Shown: positions 1 to 5,570 of the stretch, one piece after another | How the letters are laid out: every line of letters begins with the position of its first letter | Position numbering within the stretch: position 1 is the stretch's first letter | Source of the DNA: Verrucomicrobiales bacterium | Lineage (GTDB): Bacteria; Verrucomicrobiota; Verrucomicrobiia; Limisphaerales; Palsa-1400 | Assembly: GCA_028293405.1 (NCBI GenBank) | Contig: JAQGOW010000113.1 | Location: 1-9,928, forward strand | Direction of reading: 5' to 3' | DNA: 9,928 nt | Program-made: the position numbers and the translations under genes | The notes under the pieces: generated by a model | Told to the model about the DNA's origin: nothing | What the model saw: the letters and a program-made list of their open reading frames with translations, nothing else | Databases searched by the model: none

Positions 1-943
1 CCGACTCCTCATACGCAAAATAAATCGCCCGTTCCCCTTTTGCGCACGCCGCGACCACCATCGTATTAGCCAGGCTCGATTTACCGCTCCCGGCTGTCCC
101 CGAAAGCAACACACTCGTGCCGCGATATAGACCCTTGCCGCCGAGCATTTCATCTAGCTTTGGCACACCTGTGGAAATTCGTTCCGTGCTAGCAATGTGT
201 TGCAATCCCAGTGACGTGATCGGCAGCACTGAAATCCCTTTTTGATCGATCAGGAAGGGATACTCGTTCGTGCCATGATAACTGCCGCGATATTTTACCA
301 CCCGCAACCGCCGCGTCGAAATCTGTTCATTGACCCGGTGGTCCAGCAACACCACGCAATCCGCCACATACTCCTCCAACCCATGCCGCGTCAACGCCCC
401 GGCACCGCGTTCCGCAGTGATGATGGCCGTGACCCCTTTGGATTTCAGCCAGCGGAACAATCGTTGCAACTCCGCGCGCAAAATCTGTTGGTTCGAAAAC
501 CCGCTGAACAACGTTTCAATCGTATCCAGCACTACCCGCTTCGCTCCAATCGAATCAATCGCATAACCCCACCGCACAATCAACCCTTTCAGATCGTAAT
601 CCCCGTTCTCCTGGATTTCATTGGGATCGATGTGGATATAGTCGATCTTCAACTTTTTCGTCCGAATCAACTGGGCCAGGTCAAACCCGAGCGATTCGAC
701 GTTCTTCGCCAACTCCTGAGGTGTCTCCTCAAACGCGATGAACACACCGGGCTCTTTGTATTGGGAAATACCGCGAACCAAAAACTCGATCGACATCAAA
801 GTCTTCCCACATCCGGCGCTTCCGCAAAGAAGCGTGGGCCGTCCCTGCGGCAAACCGCCACCCGTAATTTCATCGAGACCGGCGATTCCTGTTGGAGCCT
901 TGCGAAACGTGGACTTGCGAGCTTTTTGTCGTTTGGATGGCAT
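1..943 (-). CDS. kaiC: KaiC-family circadian-clock-type ATPase, 3' end cut by window edge
   Basis: RecA-like double-domain ATPase of the KaiC family. In cyanobacteria KaiC is the autokinase/ATPase at the core of the clock; in other bacteria it is usually tied to stress or light signalling. 314 residues are visible. The first domain has Walker A GSAGCGKT (41-48), the paired catalytic glutamates in AFEETP (72-73) and a Walker B strand RVVLD (136-140). The second domain begins near residue 258 (GVPKLDEMLGG) with Walker A GTAGSGKS (282-289) and the glutamate pair in AYEES (312-313). The autophosphorylation-site region lies beyond the left edge, so kinase ability cannot be judged. The ATG at 943 is preceded by AGGAAG about 4 bases upstream, the best ribosome site in the window. 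No kaiA or kaiB is seen, but the downstream side is cut off. The family call is secure; the clock role is not implied. Confidence 0.93.
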   Translation of the reverse strand, partial: MPSKRQKARKSTFRKAPTGIAGLDEITGGGLPQGRPTLLCGSAGCGKTLMSIEFLVRGISQYKEPGVFIAFEETPQELAKNVESLGFDLAQLIRTKKLKIDYIHIDPNEIQENGDYDLKGLIVRWGYAIDSIGAKRVVLDTIETLFSGFSNQQILRAELQRLFRWLKSKGVTAIITAERGAGALTRHGLEEYVADCVVLLDHRVNEQISTRRLRVVKYRGSYHGTNEYPFLIDQKGISVLPITSLGLQHIASTERISTGVPKLDEMLGGKGLYRGTSVLLSGTAGSGKSSLANTMVVAACAKGERAIYFAYEES

Positions 944-1050
944 TTACTTCCTATAACTCACTTGGCGAAATTCAAGCAATGCAAATCCTAGCAAATGTAG
1001 TTTACAGGGTCGTTCATCCAATTTTCTACCAGCCTAACCAATTGGGGCAC

Positions 1051-1098
1051 GATGCGGGCTGCCGGCCCGATGCACGAAAAGGTAGGCCCTAGATGCGG
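1051..1098 (+). repeat. Interspersed hairpin repeat, copy 1
   Basis: Copy of an intergenic element found five times here. It has a perfect 5-bp stem CGGGC (1055-1059), loop TGCCG and GCCCG (1065-1069), followed directly by GATGCACGAAAAGGTA and then CCCTAGATGCG. Unlike copies 3 to 5 it lacks the CTAGAGGCTAGAGG segment. The stem bases differ from copies 3 and 5 but still pair, as expected if the structure matters. It lies between the divergent kaiC and zinc-ribbon genes. Confidence 0.75.
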
Positions 1099-1126
1099 CG
1101 TTTGTTTCGGCGCGGGCGGGTTGGTG

Positions 1127-1155
1127 TTGACGCGTGTCGGTGCGACATGTATCAA
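1127..1155 (+). promoter_or_regulatory. Candidate sigma70-type promoter of the zinc-ribbon ORF
   Basis: TTGACG (1127-1132), a 17-base spacer and TATCAA (1150-1155). The -35 box matches 5 of 6 consensus bases and the -10 box 4 of 6. Transcription would begin near 1162, giving a very short leader before the ATG at 1170. That would also exclude the longer GTG start at 1134. Judged by eye only. Confidence 0.4.
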
Positions 1156-1169
1156 AATGCCGTTTCACA

Positions 1170-1373
1170 ATGAATGCCTTTGACCAATGCCCGCGGTGCG
1201 ACTGTTCCGTTCAAGGAACATCTCTGTTCAAGTGCCTGGGTTGTTACACTGTTTTCTGTAAGAGGTGCAGCGGTGGAGTGGTATTGAATTTGTGCCCGAA
1301 ATGTCAAAGTTCAGCGACGCCTCCCACGGGCGTCCTCCGTGAATCGCGCGAAGAGTTAAGTCTCACAGCCTGA
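1170..1373 (+). CDS. Small four-CxxC zinc-ribbon protein, function unknown
   Basis: 67-residue protein with four CxxC knuckles at residues 7/10, 22/25, 30/33 and 42/45, plus one more Cys at 12. The spacing suits two zinc ions held by two ribbons or by a cross-brace (RING/FYVE-like) fold. The last 20 residues have no Cys and look like a loose tail. No catalytic domain is attached, so it may be an adaptor or nucleic-acid or protein binder; I cannot name a family. The frame also opens with GTG at 1134, but the ATG at 1170 puts the start just before the first knuckle and fits the candidate promoter at 1127-1155. There is no Shine-Dalgarno sequence. It is the only plus-strand gene accepted in the window. 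The regular Cys pattern is the reason for accepting so short an ORF. Confidence 0.6.
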   Translation: MNAFDQCPRCDCSVQGTSLFKCLGCYTVFCKRCSGGVVLNLCPKCQSSATPPTGVLRESREELSLTA

Positions 1374-1392
1374 CTCTGCTCAAAGGTTGGTG

Positions 1393-1436
1393 GCGTCGCT
1401 CAAGGCTAGGGGCACGAAAGGTATCCACAATATGCG
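1393..1436 (+). repeat. Interspersed hairpin repeat, degraded copy 2
   Basis: Keeps the core AAGGCTAGGGGCACGAAAGG then TATCC and ATATGCG, matching the right half of copies 1, 3, 4 and 5 with several changes and one missing A. The hairpin half is not recognisable. Same orientation as the other copies. Confidence 0.5.
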
Positions 1437-1496
1437 CCGCCTTAGCAAATGAACTGCTGGGATTAAGTGCGGTGCCGGGCGGGGAAACAATCGGGC

Positions 1497-1533
1497 AAAA
1501 AAAGTCGCCATGAATGGCGATACCATTCATGGC
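1497..1533 (-). terminator. Intrinsic terminator, probably for the DUF2934 gene
   Basis: Perfect 11-bp inverted repeat, GCCATGAATGG (1507-1517) and CCATTCATGGC (1523-1533), with a 5-base loop. On the minus strand it is followed after GAC by seven T (plus-strand A run 1497-1503). It lies about 190 bases past the stop of the minus-strand DUF2934 gene. This stem also resembles a mobile palindrome, so a repeat copy acting as terminator is possible. Confidence 0.65.
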
Positions 1534-1570
1534 ATATTGGCTGCCGAATACAGTGCCCTTGCTCCCTCTC

Positions 1571-1589
1571 TGCATCGGCAACCGATGCA
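1571..1589. repeat. Perfect 8-bp hairpin
   Basis: TGCATCGG, loop CAA, CCGATGCA: perfect pairing. No T run follows on either strand, so it is not a standard terminator. Role unknown. Confidence 0.45.
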
Positions 1590-1678
1590 AGTGAACAACA
1601 CGCTTGCGGGACCCTCAACCGGCATTTTTGGTCGGCAAAAAGCTTAACGGTCACGGATCGCGGTGTGGAGGCCTGGCC

Positions 1679-1716
1679 TGCAATCGCTCAGGCTCTGGTG
1701 TAGGGCGGGTCCCCGC
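1679..1716 (+). repeat. 38-bp direct repeat, copy A
   Basis: Matches 2203-2240 at 34 of 38 positions, including the unbroken stretch GCTCAGGCTCTGGTGTAGGG. Its right end folds as GCGGG-TC-CCCGC. It lies 5 bases past the stop codon of the DUF2934 gene. Confidence 0.7.
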
Positions 1717-1720
1717 ACAT

Positions 1721-1978
1721 TTATCCGTAAACTGCTTGCCGTGACGCATTGGAGCGACCGTTTTGTGGGTCAGCTTTCCGTTTCTTTTTTGATTCGATGT
1801 CTCGCGTTGCGGTGGGTGATGCCAGCACACCGGCTTCATACTGCCGATCAGCGGTGAGATGCGCCTTAGCTTGCAGCCAGTGGTCGCCATCACGTCCGTT
1901 TGGGCGACCATCAGCCTCCCACAGTTTATAAGCGTATGCCGCAATTTCGTCTTGCGTTGGTTCCGTAAAAGTTTTCAT
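1721..1978 (-). CDS. DUF2934 family protein
   Basis: 85-residue protein with the DUF2934 signature near the N-terminus (residues 9-41): QDEIAAYAYKLWEADGRP, then a NGRDGDHWLQA segment. This matches the family pattern of an IA..AY.LWE...RP.G...HW..A helical pair. DUF2934 proteins are small, common in soil bacteria, and have no known function. The tail (about residues 60-85) is rich in Lys, Arg, Ser and Asn and looks disordered. I chose the ATG at 1978 over a TTG at 2041 because the domain starts right after it; a GAGGAAG lies 14 bases upstream, rather far for a ribosome site. It stands alone: a terminator follows at 1497-1533 and an inverted repeat lies upstream at 2044-2064. Confidence 0.75.
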   Translation of the reverse strand: MKTFTEPTQDEIAAYAYKLWEADGRPNGRDGDHWLQAKAHLTADRQYEAGVLASPTATRDIESKKKRKADPQNGRSNASRQAVYG

Positions 1979-2043
1979 TGGTTTTGTCTTAGCTTCCTCT
2001 CGAAGTCCAGCGGTCAACTTTAAAGAAGAAACACCGGCCAAAA

Positions 2044-2064
2044 CAATCAGGTCACGTCTGATTG
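2044..2064. promoter_or_regulatory. Inverted repeat upstream of the DUF2934 gene
   Basis: CAATCAG (2044-2050), 7-base centre GTCACGT, CTGATTG (2058-2064): a perfect 7-bp dyad 66 bases upstream of the DUF2934 start. The layout suits a dimeric repressor operator, but a plain hairpin is as likely. A weak TTGTTT/TTAAAG promoter pair lies next to it on the minus strand. Confidence 0.25.
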
Positions 2065-2202
2065 CTTGACCTTAGACTGCTCAGAGTGGCATCGGGGAAT
2101 GTTTCAAGCCTTACCACCCTCGCAACCCGAATCCCAACGAGGGCTCGTCAATACGAGTTGTTCGCATTCGCTGGCCGCGCAGTAGTTGCGAGGCTCTCTA
2201 AA

Positions 2203-2240
2203 TGCAATGGCTCAGGCTCTGGTGTAGGGAAGGTTCCCGC
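2203..2240 (+). repeat. 38-bp direct repeat, copy B
   Basis: Second copy of the repeat at 1679-1716 (34 of 38 bases identical). The differences leave a hairpin possible at the right end here too (GGGAA-GG-TTCCC). It covers the stop codon and last nine or so codons of the hypothetical ORF at 2212-2526, so that ORF's C-terminus is repeat-derived. Confidence 0.7.
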
Positions 2241-2526
2241 CGACGAGGGGCAATCTTAATGTGGGACGAACCGCTGCAATTTCGGCACGGAGTTTTTCGA
2301 GACGCTCCGAAGTCGCGGCAACTCTTTGAAGCTGGCGTAGCCATTGGGCGCGTTTTGCGGCGGCAGTGGCAAAGGGGAGGCCTTCGGCCGCTGAGATGAG
2401 GCGTTCGAATTTTTGGCGTTCGAAGGCGGCGCGTTCAATGCCGAACCTTAAGGGGTCTGAAGCAGAGGGGTGAAACCTTTCGCTCTCAATGGAGAGTCTA
2501 ACCTGCTCGAATTGTTGGCGTGTCAT
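2212..2526 (-). CDS. Hypothetical protein, helical, doubtful
   Basis: 104 residues if the ATG at 2526 is used, with GGGA 8 bases upstream; an alternative ATG at 2574 adds 16 residues. Composition is rich in Arg, Glu, Ala and Gln. The middle (about 30-85) reads as amphipathic helices with heptad-like Leu/Ala spacing (FERQKFERLISAAEG; RLEKLRAEIAAV), so a coiled coil is plausible. No family is recognised. The last residues come from a 38-bp repeat present elsewhere in the window, which argues either for a recent repeat insertion at the 3' end or against the ORF being a conserved gene. Kept because the frame is open and codon-like over its whole length. Confidence 0.35.
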   Translation of the reverse strand: MTRQQFEQVRLSIESERFHPSASDPLRFGIERAAFERQKFERLISAAEGLPFATAAAKRAQWLRQLQRVAATSERLEKLRAEIAAVRPTLRLPLVGGNLPYTRA

Positions 2527-2571
2527 ATTATTCCCGATTTTACATTTCCCCCCCGGACGGTGCGCATGTGA

Positions 2572-2609
2572 CATCCCGATCCGGTGACAGCGTGTTGGTA
2601 TTCGGGATG
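2572..2609. repeat. Inverted repeat CATCCCGA / TCGGGATG
   Basis: Perfect 8-bp arms (2572-2579 and 2602-2609) around a 22-base centre, in the gap between the hypothetical ORF and the SRAP gene. No T run follows. It could be an operator or chance; the rest of 2527-2733 shows no gene. Confidence 0.25.
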
Positions 2610-2733
2610 AAAGTAGTCGATGTCAGAACAATTGCTAGGGAAAAGTTATTGACAAAGCCTTGATGGCTGATTGGGAACTGATTGCCGGTGCGCTAGCAGA
2701 GTAGCAAAAGTTTCGTAAATGGATGGCACGGCA

Positions 2734-2788
2734 GATGCGCTGCCAGCGCTGGAGGCTAGAGGCAGGAAAAGGTGAGGCCCTAGATGCG
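2734..2788 (+). repeat. Interspersed hairpin repeat, copy 3
   Basis: GCGCT (2737-2741), loop GCC, AGCGC (2745-2749), then GGAGGCTAGAGGCAGGAAAA, GGTGAGG and CCCTAGATGCG. Its right end contains the stop codon of the SRAP gene (plus-strand cta at 2780-2782). Confidence 0.8.
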
Positions 2789-3679
2789 CGTTTCTGTGTT
2801 GGGTTTTGGAAGTTCGTTGCAGCAGCTGGAGAAGATTCGGTATTTGGTGCCCTCATGTTCGACGTCCCAATAGCCATGATCAAAGCTGAGTAGTTTCACC
2901 TTCGTTCCTTCTGGCAGCGCTTGTGGCAGAGAGTAACCACCGAAAATGGGACGCACTGCAACGATATCGCTCGGTCTGGGTGTCCGCGGTTTCGCAGGTC
3001 GCGGCAGTGGCTCGGCTAACGGCACGATGCAGTCAGGTCCTTCCAAACGACCGGAATTAATTAGCGGACGCACGCGATAGGATTTCATTTGGCTGGCGTC
3101 CAACGGGCGCAGGAGCGCAGTTGCTTTGTCCAGGGTCGTTGATGGATCGAGCCAATCGTCGCATGCTGACTCAGGCAGGATTACGGGCATGCGTTTGTGG
3201 ACAGCAGACACCAAAGTATTCGCTGCCGTAGTTACAATCACAACGCCCGCACGTTTTTCGTCGGTATCGGTGTAGCTCCAATCACACAATCCCGCGAAAC
3301 AAAATGGTTCGCCGCTCCTCAGCGTGAACCGGTGCGGCTGTTTTGTTTTTCCAACGATTTCCCATTCGTAAAAGCCATCGGCAGGAATTAAACATCGGTG
3401 CTCTGCGAATGCTTTCTTGAAGGTCACCTTTGTCGCGACAGTTTCAGCCATCGCGTTAATCAACGGTGGGCTCTTTGCTTCCTTTGCCCATCGTGGCAGT
3501 AGGCCCCAGCGCAAATCCTTTAGTTCAACGTTACTCGTTCTGCGATTCCAGATGATGACAGGAATGTCCTGCGTGGGTGAAATGTTGTAGCGCTCTTTGA
3601 AGAAGAATTGTTGCGCGTTTGGTGACAGGCGCGAGATGCGGCGCAGTTCTTTTTTGGTTAAGGAATAGCGGCCGCACAT
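2780..3679 (-). CDS. SRAP-domain protein (YedK/HMCES family), abasic-site DNA-protein crosslinker, with C-terminal extension
   Basis: SOS-response-associated peptidase family protein that bonds covalently to abasic sites in single-stranded DNA and shields them. 299 residues from the ATG at 3679. That start is fixed by biology: the family needs Cys2 after Met removal, and the protein opens MCGRYSL. Other active-site residues are present: Asn32 (RYNISPTQ), Glu105 (DGFYEWE) and His161 (HKRMPVIL). WGLLPRW (58-64) and the INAMAET segment (75-80) are also typical. The core ends near residue 222. A Pro-rich linker (PLPRPAKPRTPRP, 224-236) then leads to about 60 extra residues with short beta-like stretches (GTKVKLL, GYWDVEHEG, KYRIFSS) not found in the roughly 220-residue E. 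coli protein. The stop codon lies inside an interspersed repeat. No ribosome site or promoter is clear. Confidence 0.93.
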   Translation of the reverse strand: MCGRYSLTKKELRRISRLSPNAQQFFFKERYNISPTQDIPVIIWNRRTSNVELKDLRWGLLPRWAKEAKSPPLINAMAETVATKVTFKKAFAEHRCLIPADGFYEWEIVGKTKQPHRFTLRSGEPFCFAGLCDWSYTDTDEKRAGVVIVTTAANTLVSAVHKRMPVILPESACDDWLDPSTTLDKATALLRPLDASQMKSYRVRPLINSGRLEGPDCIVPLAEPLPRPAKPRTPRPSDIVAVRPIFGGYSLPQALPEGTKVKLLSFDHGYWDVEHEGTKYRIFSSCCNELPKPNTETRI

Positions 3680-3736
3680 GCATTCATTTTTGCCACTGTG
3701 TTCAAGTCGCGCAAGGTGTTCCAAAGAAAAACGTAA

Positions 3737-3788
3737 ATGCACTGCCGGCGCTAGAGGCTAGATGCACGAAAAGGTAAAATCCTACATG
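3737..3788 (+). repeat. Interspersed hairpin repeat, copy 4
   Basis: GCAC-TGCCG-GCGC (one mismatch in the stem), then TAGAGGCTAGATGCACGAAA, AGGTAAAAT and CCTACATG. It fills the gap between the collagen-like gene and the SRAP gene. Confidence 0.75.
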
Positions 3789-3838
3789 ACCCGACTTGGC
3801 ACTAGTCGCGGCGCCCGCATTATGGTTTGAAATTGTGT

Positions 3839-5350
3839 TTAGTAATAGACGATCACGAGTCCTGATCCACCAACTCCTCCTGGTCTTGACGACGAAACGG
3901 GCCCTGTGGCGCCACCTCCTGGAAAACCGCCATCGGCACTGCCCTGTGGACCGCCCAATGGAGCGCCAAACCCTCCGTTTGGAGCGGCTCCACCGATGTA
4001 GACCGTGAAAAAATTTGGACCCGGTACTACAATCGGCAGCAACGTCCCATTTTGGCCTTTGATATTTAATTGCCCGCCGGATGCTGAGCCGCCGATTCCA
4101 CAAAAGCTCGGGTTGCCACCCCCACCGCCATTTGCGATTAGAGTTGCAAAGGAACTACTCCCCCCATCACCACCTGGATACCCACCACCATCCGCACTGG
4201 ACCCACCGGCTCCAACGGAAACCGCAACGTCGTTGGTTACGTCAATCACAGCTTCGCAGTATCCACCGCCGCCGCCACTTGGTGAATATCCACCGTCGGT
4301 GCGGGTGCCACCGGGTGCAACGCCGCTACTGCCAGCTGCTCCTCCCCCACCGCCCCAAACTTTTACAAAAACACGGCTCACATCAAGCGGCCGGACCCAA
4401 ACGCCGTTGTTAGTGAAGACCTGCATCGACGTGAAACACCGGGGGCCGGTTACACCTTGCAATCCCTGTGAGCCCGCCTCGCCTTTCAGGCCTTGCAAAC
4501 CTTGGATGCCCTGCGGTCCGGTATTGCCAACGTCTCCCTTATCGCCCTTGGGTCCGATCGGACCTTGAATGCCTTGCTGGCCTTGTTGCCCCGGGTCTCC
4601 TTTTGGTCCTTGAACTCCTTGTGGGCCGGATTCGCCGGTATCTCCTTTCGCTCCGCGGGGACCTTCAACGCCTTGGACACCCTGAATTCCTTGTGGCCCC
4701 TGAGTTCCTTGATCACCTTTGTCGCCCGGAGGACCTTGGATGCCCTGAATGCCTTGAAGCCCTTGCACTCCTACATCGCCTTTCGGCCCTGTCGCACCCG
4801 CCGGGCCGGCAAGAAGGATCGTCAGCGTTGGGGAATGGCCCGTGGCCATGTTTTCTTTCGAGTCAAAAGCGAAGTTCGCCTTTGAGCCTTGTGCGGTTGC
4901 GACGCCGATTCCGGTATTTGGATTGCCATCGATCCACGACCGAACAGTTTCCGTTACGTCGAAACCTACGTATGAATTTCTGGCGGCTGTGGTGAGCACG
5001 GTCGTGTTTGCATCGATGGAGTTGGTAAGTGTGACTTTCGGTGCGACTTGCTCTGCCCACTGTCCGTTGATCTGAACCGTATGCACGGCCCCTGTTATGG
5101 TGAGTCTGTCGACGTAAATTGTAAGGAAGGCGCGCGCGATGTTGCTGCCTGCGATTCCTGCAGGAACCGAGCTCGTATCGAATTTTATTAAGGCAACGTG
5201 GTTCGTGTCGACAGATAGAACAGGCGAGATGCCATACGCCGTTGATTGAATACGGGCGTTTCGTACGATGGTTGTATCGTCGGTGAGGCGAGGCTCAAAT
5301 CCAAATGCGGAGAAACAAACGAAAACGACAAGAGACAGGGCGATTTTCAT
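3839..5350 (-). CDS. Secreted collagen-like protein (DNRLRE + Gly-X-Y repeats + glycine-rich C-terminal domain)
   Basis: 503 residues. The N-terminus MKIALSLVVFVCFSAFGF is a signal peptide, so the protein is exported. Residues about 20-180 form a DNRLRE-type beta domain (GISPVLSVD..HVALIKFD, RAFLTIYVD, VRSWIDGNPNTGIGV). Residues 182-304 are 41 unbroken Gly-X-Y triplets, rich in GPQ, GIQ and GPKGDK-type units, predicted to form a collagen triple helix. Residues 305-503 are a glycine-rich domain: a first strand (MQVFTNNGVWVRP), GGGGG runs, and the typical end GGSGLVIVYY. Such proteins are extracellular or surface structural/adhesive proteins and likely trimerise. The ATG at 5350 is chosen over an upstream start at 5482 because the signal peptide starts there and a strong promoter lies 40 bases upstream. 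There is no clear ribosome site. Confidence 0.9.
   Translation of the reverse strand: MKIALSLVVFVCFSAFGFEPRLTDDTTIVRNARIQSTAYGISPVLSVDTNHVALIKFDTSSVPAGIAGSNIARAFLTIYVDRLTITGAVHTVQINGQWAEQVAPKVTLTNSIDANTTVLTTAARNSYVGFDVTETVRSWIDGNPNTGIGVATAQGSKANFAFDSKENMATGHSPTLTILLAGPAGATGPKGDVGVQGLQGIQGIQGPPGDKGDQGTQGPQGIQGVQGVEGPRGAKGDTGESGPQGVQGPKGDPGQQGQQGIQGPIGPKGDKGDVGNTGPQGIQGLQGLKGEAGSQGLQGVTGPRCFTSMQVFTNNGVWVRPLDVSRVFVKVWGGGGGAAGSSGVAPGGTRTDGGYSPSGGGGGYCEAVIDVTNDVAVSVGAGGSSADGGGYPGGDGGSSSFATLIANGGGGGNPSFCGIGGSASGGQLNIKGQNGTLLPIVVPGPNFFTVYIGGAAPNGGFGAPLGGPQGSADGGFPGGGATGPVSSSRPGGVGGSGLVIVYY
4439..4807 (-). repeat. Collagen Gly-X-Y coding repeat
   Basis: 123 codons encoding 41 consecutive Gly-X-Y triplets with no break. 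Recurring modules such as GPQGIQG and GPKGD make the DNA internally repetitive with a 9-base period, so it is prone to length change by slippage. Confidence 0.9.
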
Positions 5351-5389
5351 GGTTGTGTGTTGGCGGGCGGCGTTTGTCGATATATTCGG

Positions 5390-5418
5390 ATTACATCGGG
5401 TTTGGCGCGCTATGTCAA
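5390..5418 (-). promoter_or_regulatory. Sigma70-type promoter of the collagen-like gene
   Basis: On the minus strand TTGACA (plus 5413-5418), exactly 17 bases, then TGTAAT (plus 5390-5395). The -35 box is a perfect consensus match and the -10 box has one mismatch. Transcription would begin near 5383, giving a leader of about 33 bases before the ATG at 5350. This is the best promoter seen in the window, and it shows the gene is transcribed independently of the operon upstream. Confidence 0.65.
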
Positions 5419-5483
5419 TTACAGGAACGATGTCGAATGCGAGTTGGCGTATGCGTGTGGCCTCGTGTAAGTCGAGTTCCACC

Positions 5484-5535
5484 AGCGCTGCCGGCGCTAG
5501 AGGCTAGAGGCACGAAAAGGTAACACCCTAGATGC
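5484..5535 (+). repeat. Interspersed hairpin repeat, copy 5
   Basis: AGCGC (5484-5488), loop TGCCG, GCGCT (5494-5498), then AGAGGCTAGAGGCACGAAAA, GGTAACA and CCCTAGATGC. The most complete copy; it lies between the DUF1828 gene's end and the collagen promoter. Confidence 0.8.
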
Positions 5536-5553
5536 TTTGGATTCTGAATGTCG

Positions 5554-5570
5554 GGAAGCGGTTTGCTTCC
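5554..5570 (-). terminator. Hairpin at the end of the modification operon
   Basis: GGAAGC (5554-5559), 5-base loop, GCTTCC (5565-5570): a perfect 6-bp stem starting at the stop codon of the DUF1828 gene. No T run follows, so it may be a weak terminator or an mRNA 3'-end protector. Confidence 0.35.

Larger units (their letters stand above)
1374..1720. other. Gene-free stretch with repeats and hairpins
   Basis: No convincing gene. ORFs of 60-80 codons here on both strands have no recognisable domain, no ribosome site and overlap one another. The stretch holds a degraded hairpin repeat (1393-1436), a strong minus-strand terminator (1497-1533), a short perfect hairpin (1571-1589) and one copy of a 38-bp repeat (1679-1716). 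Confidence 0.6.

Noticed and set aside
242..991. 249-codon plus-strand ORF
   Set aside because: It lies antisense to the kaiC-like gene, whose motifs are unmistakable; the plus-strand reading has no domain.
1363..1703. Several 60-80 codon ORFs on both strands
   Set aside because: They overlap one another and run through the terminator hairpin and repeats, with no ribosome site or domain.
3702..4103. 133-codon minus-strand ORF rich in Arg and Trp
   Set aside because: Out-of-frame shadow of the collagen-like gene's Gly-rich 3' end, without a domain.
4005..4568. Plus-strand ORF rich in Pro
   Set aside because: It is the complement of the Gly-rich and collagen coding region: GGN codons read as NCC/Pro on the other strand.
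4439..4807. Regular DNA repeats that might suggest a CRISPR or satellite array
   Set aside because: Periodicity is a multiple of three and encodes Gly-X-Y without a break; there are no unique spacers.
5351..5482. 44-residue N-terminal extension of the collagen-like protein
   Set aside because: It would bury the signal peptide and run through the promoter at 5390-5418.
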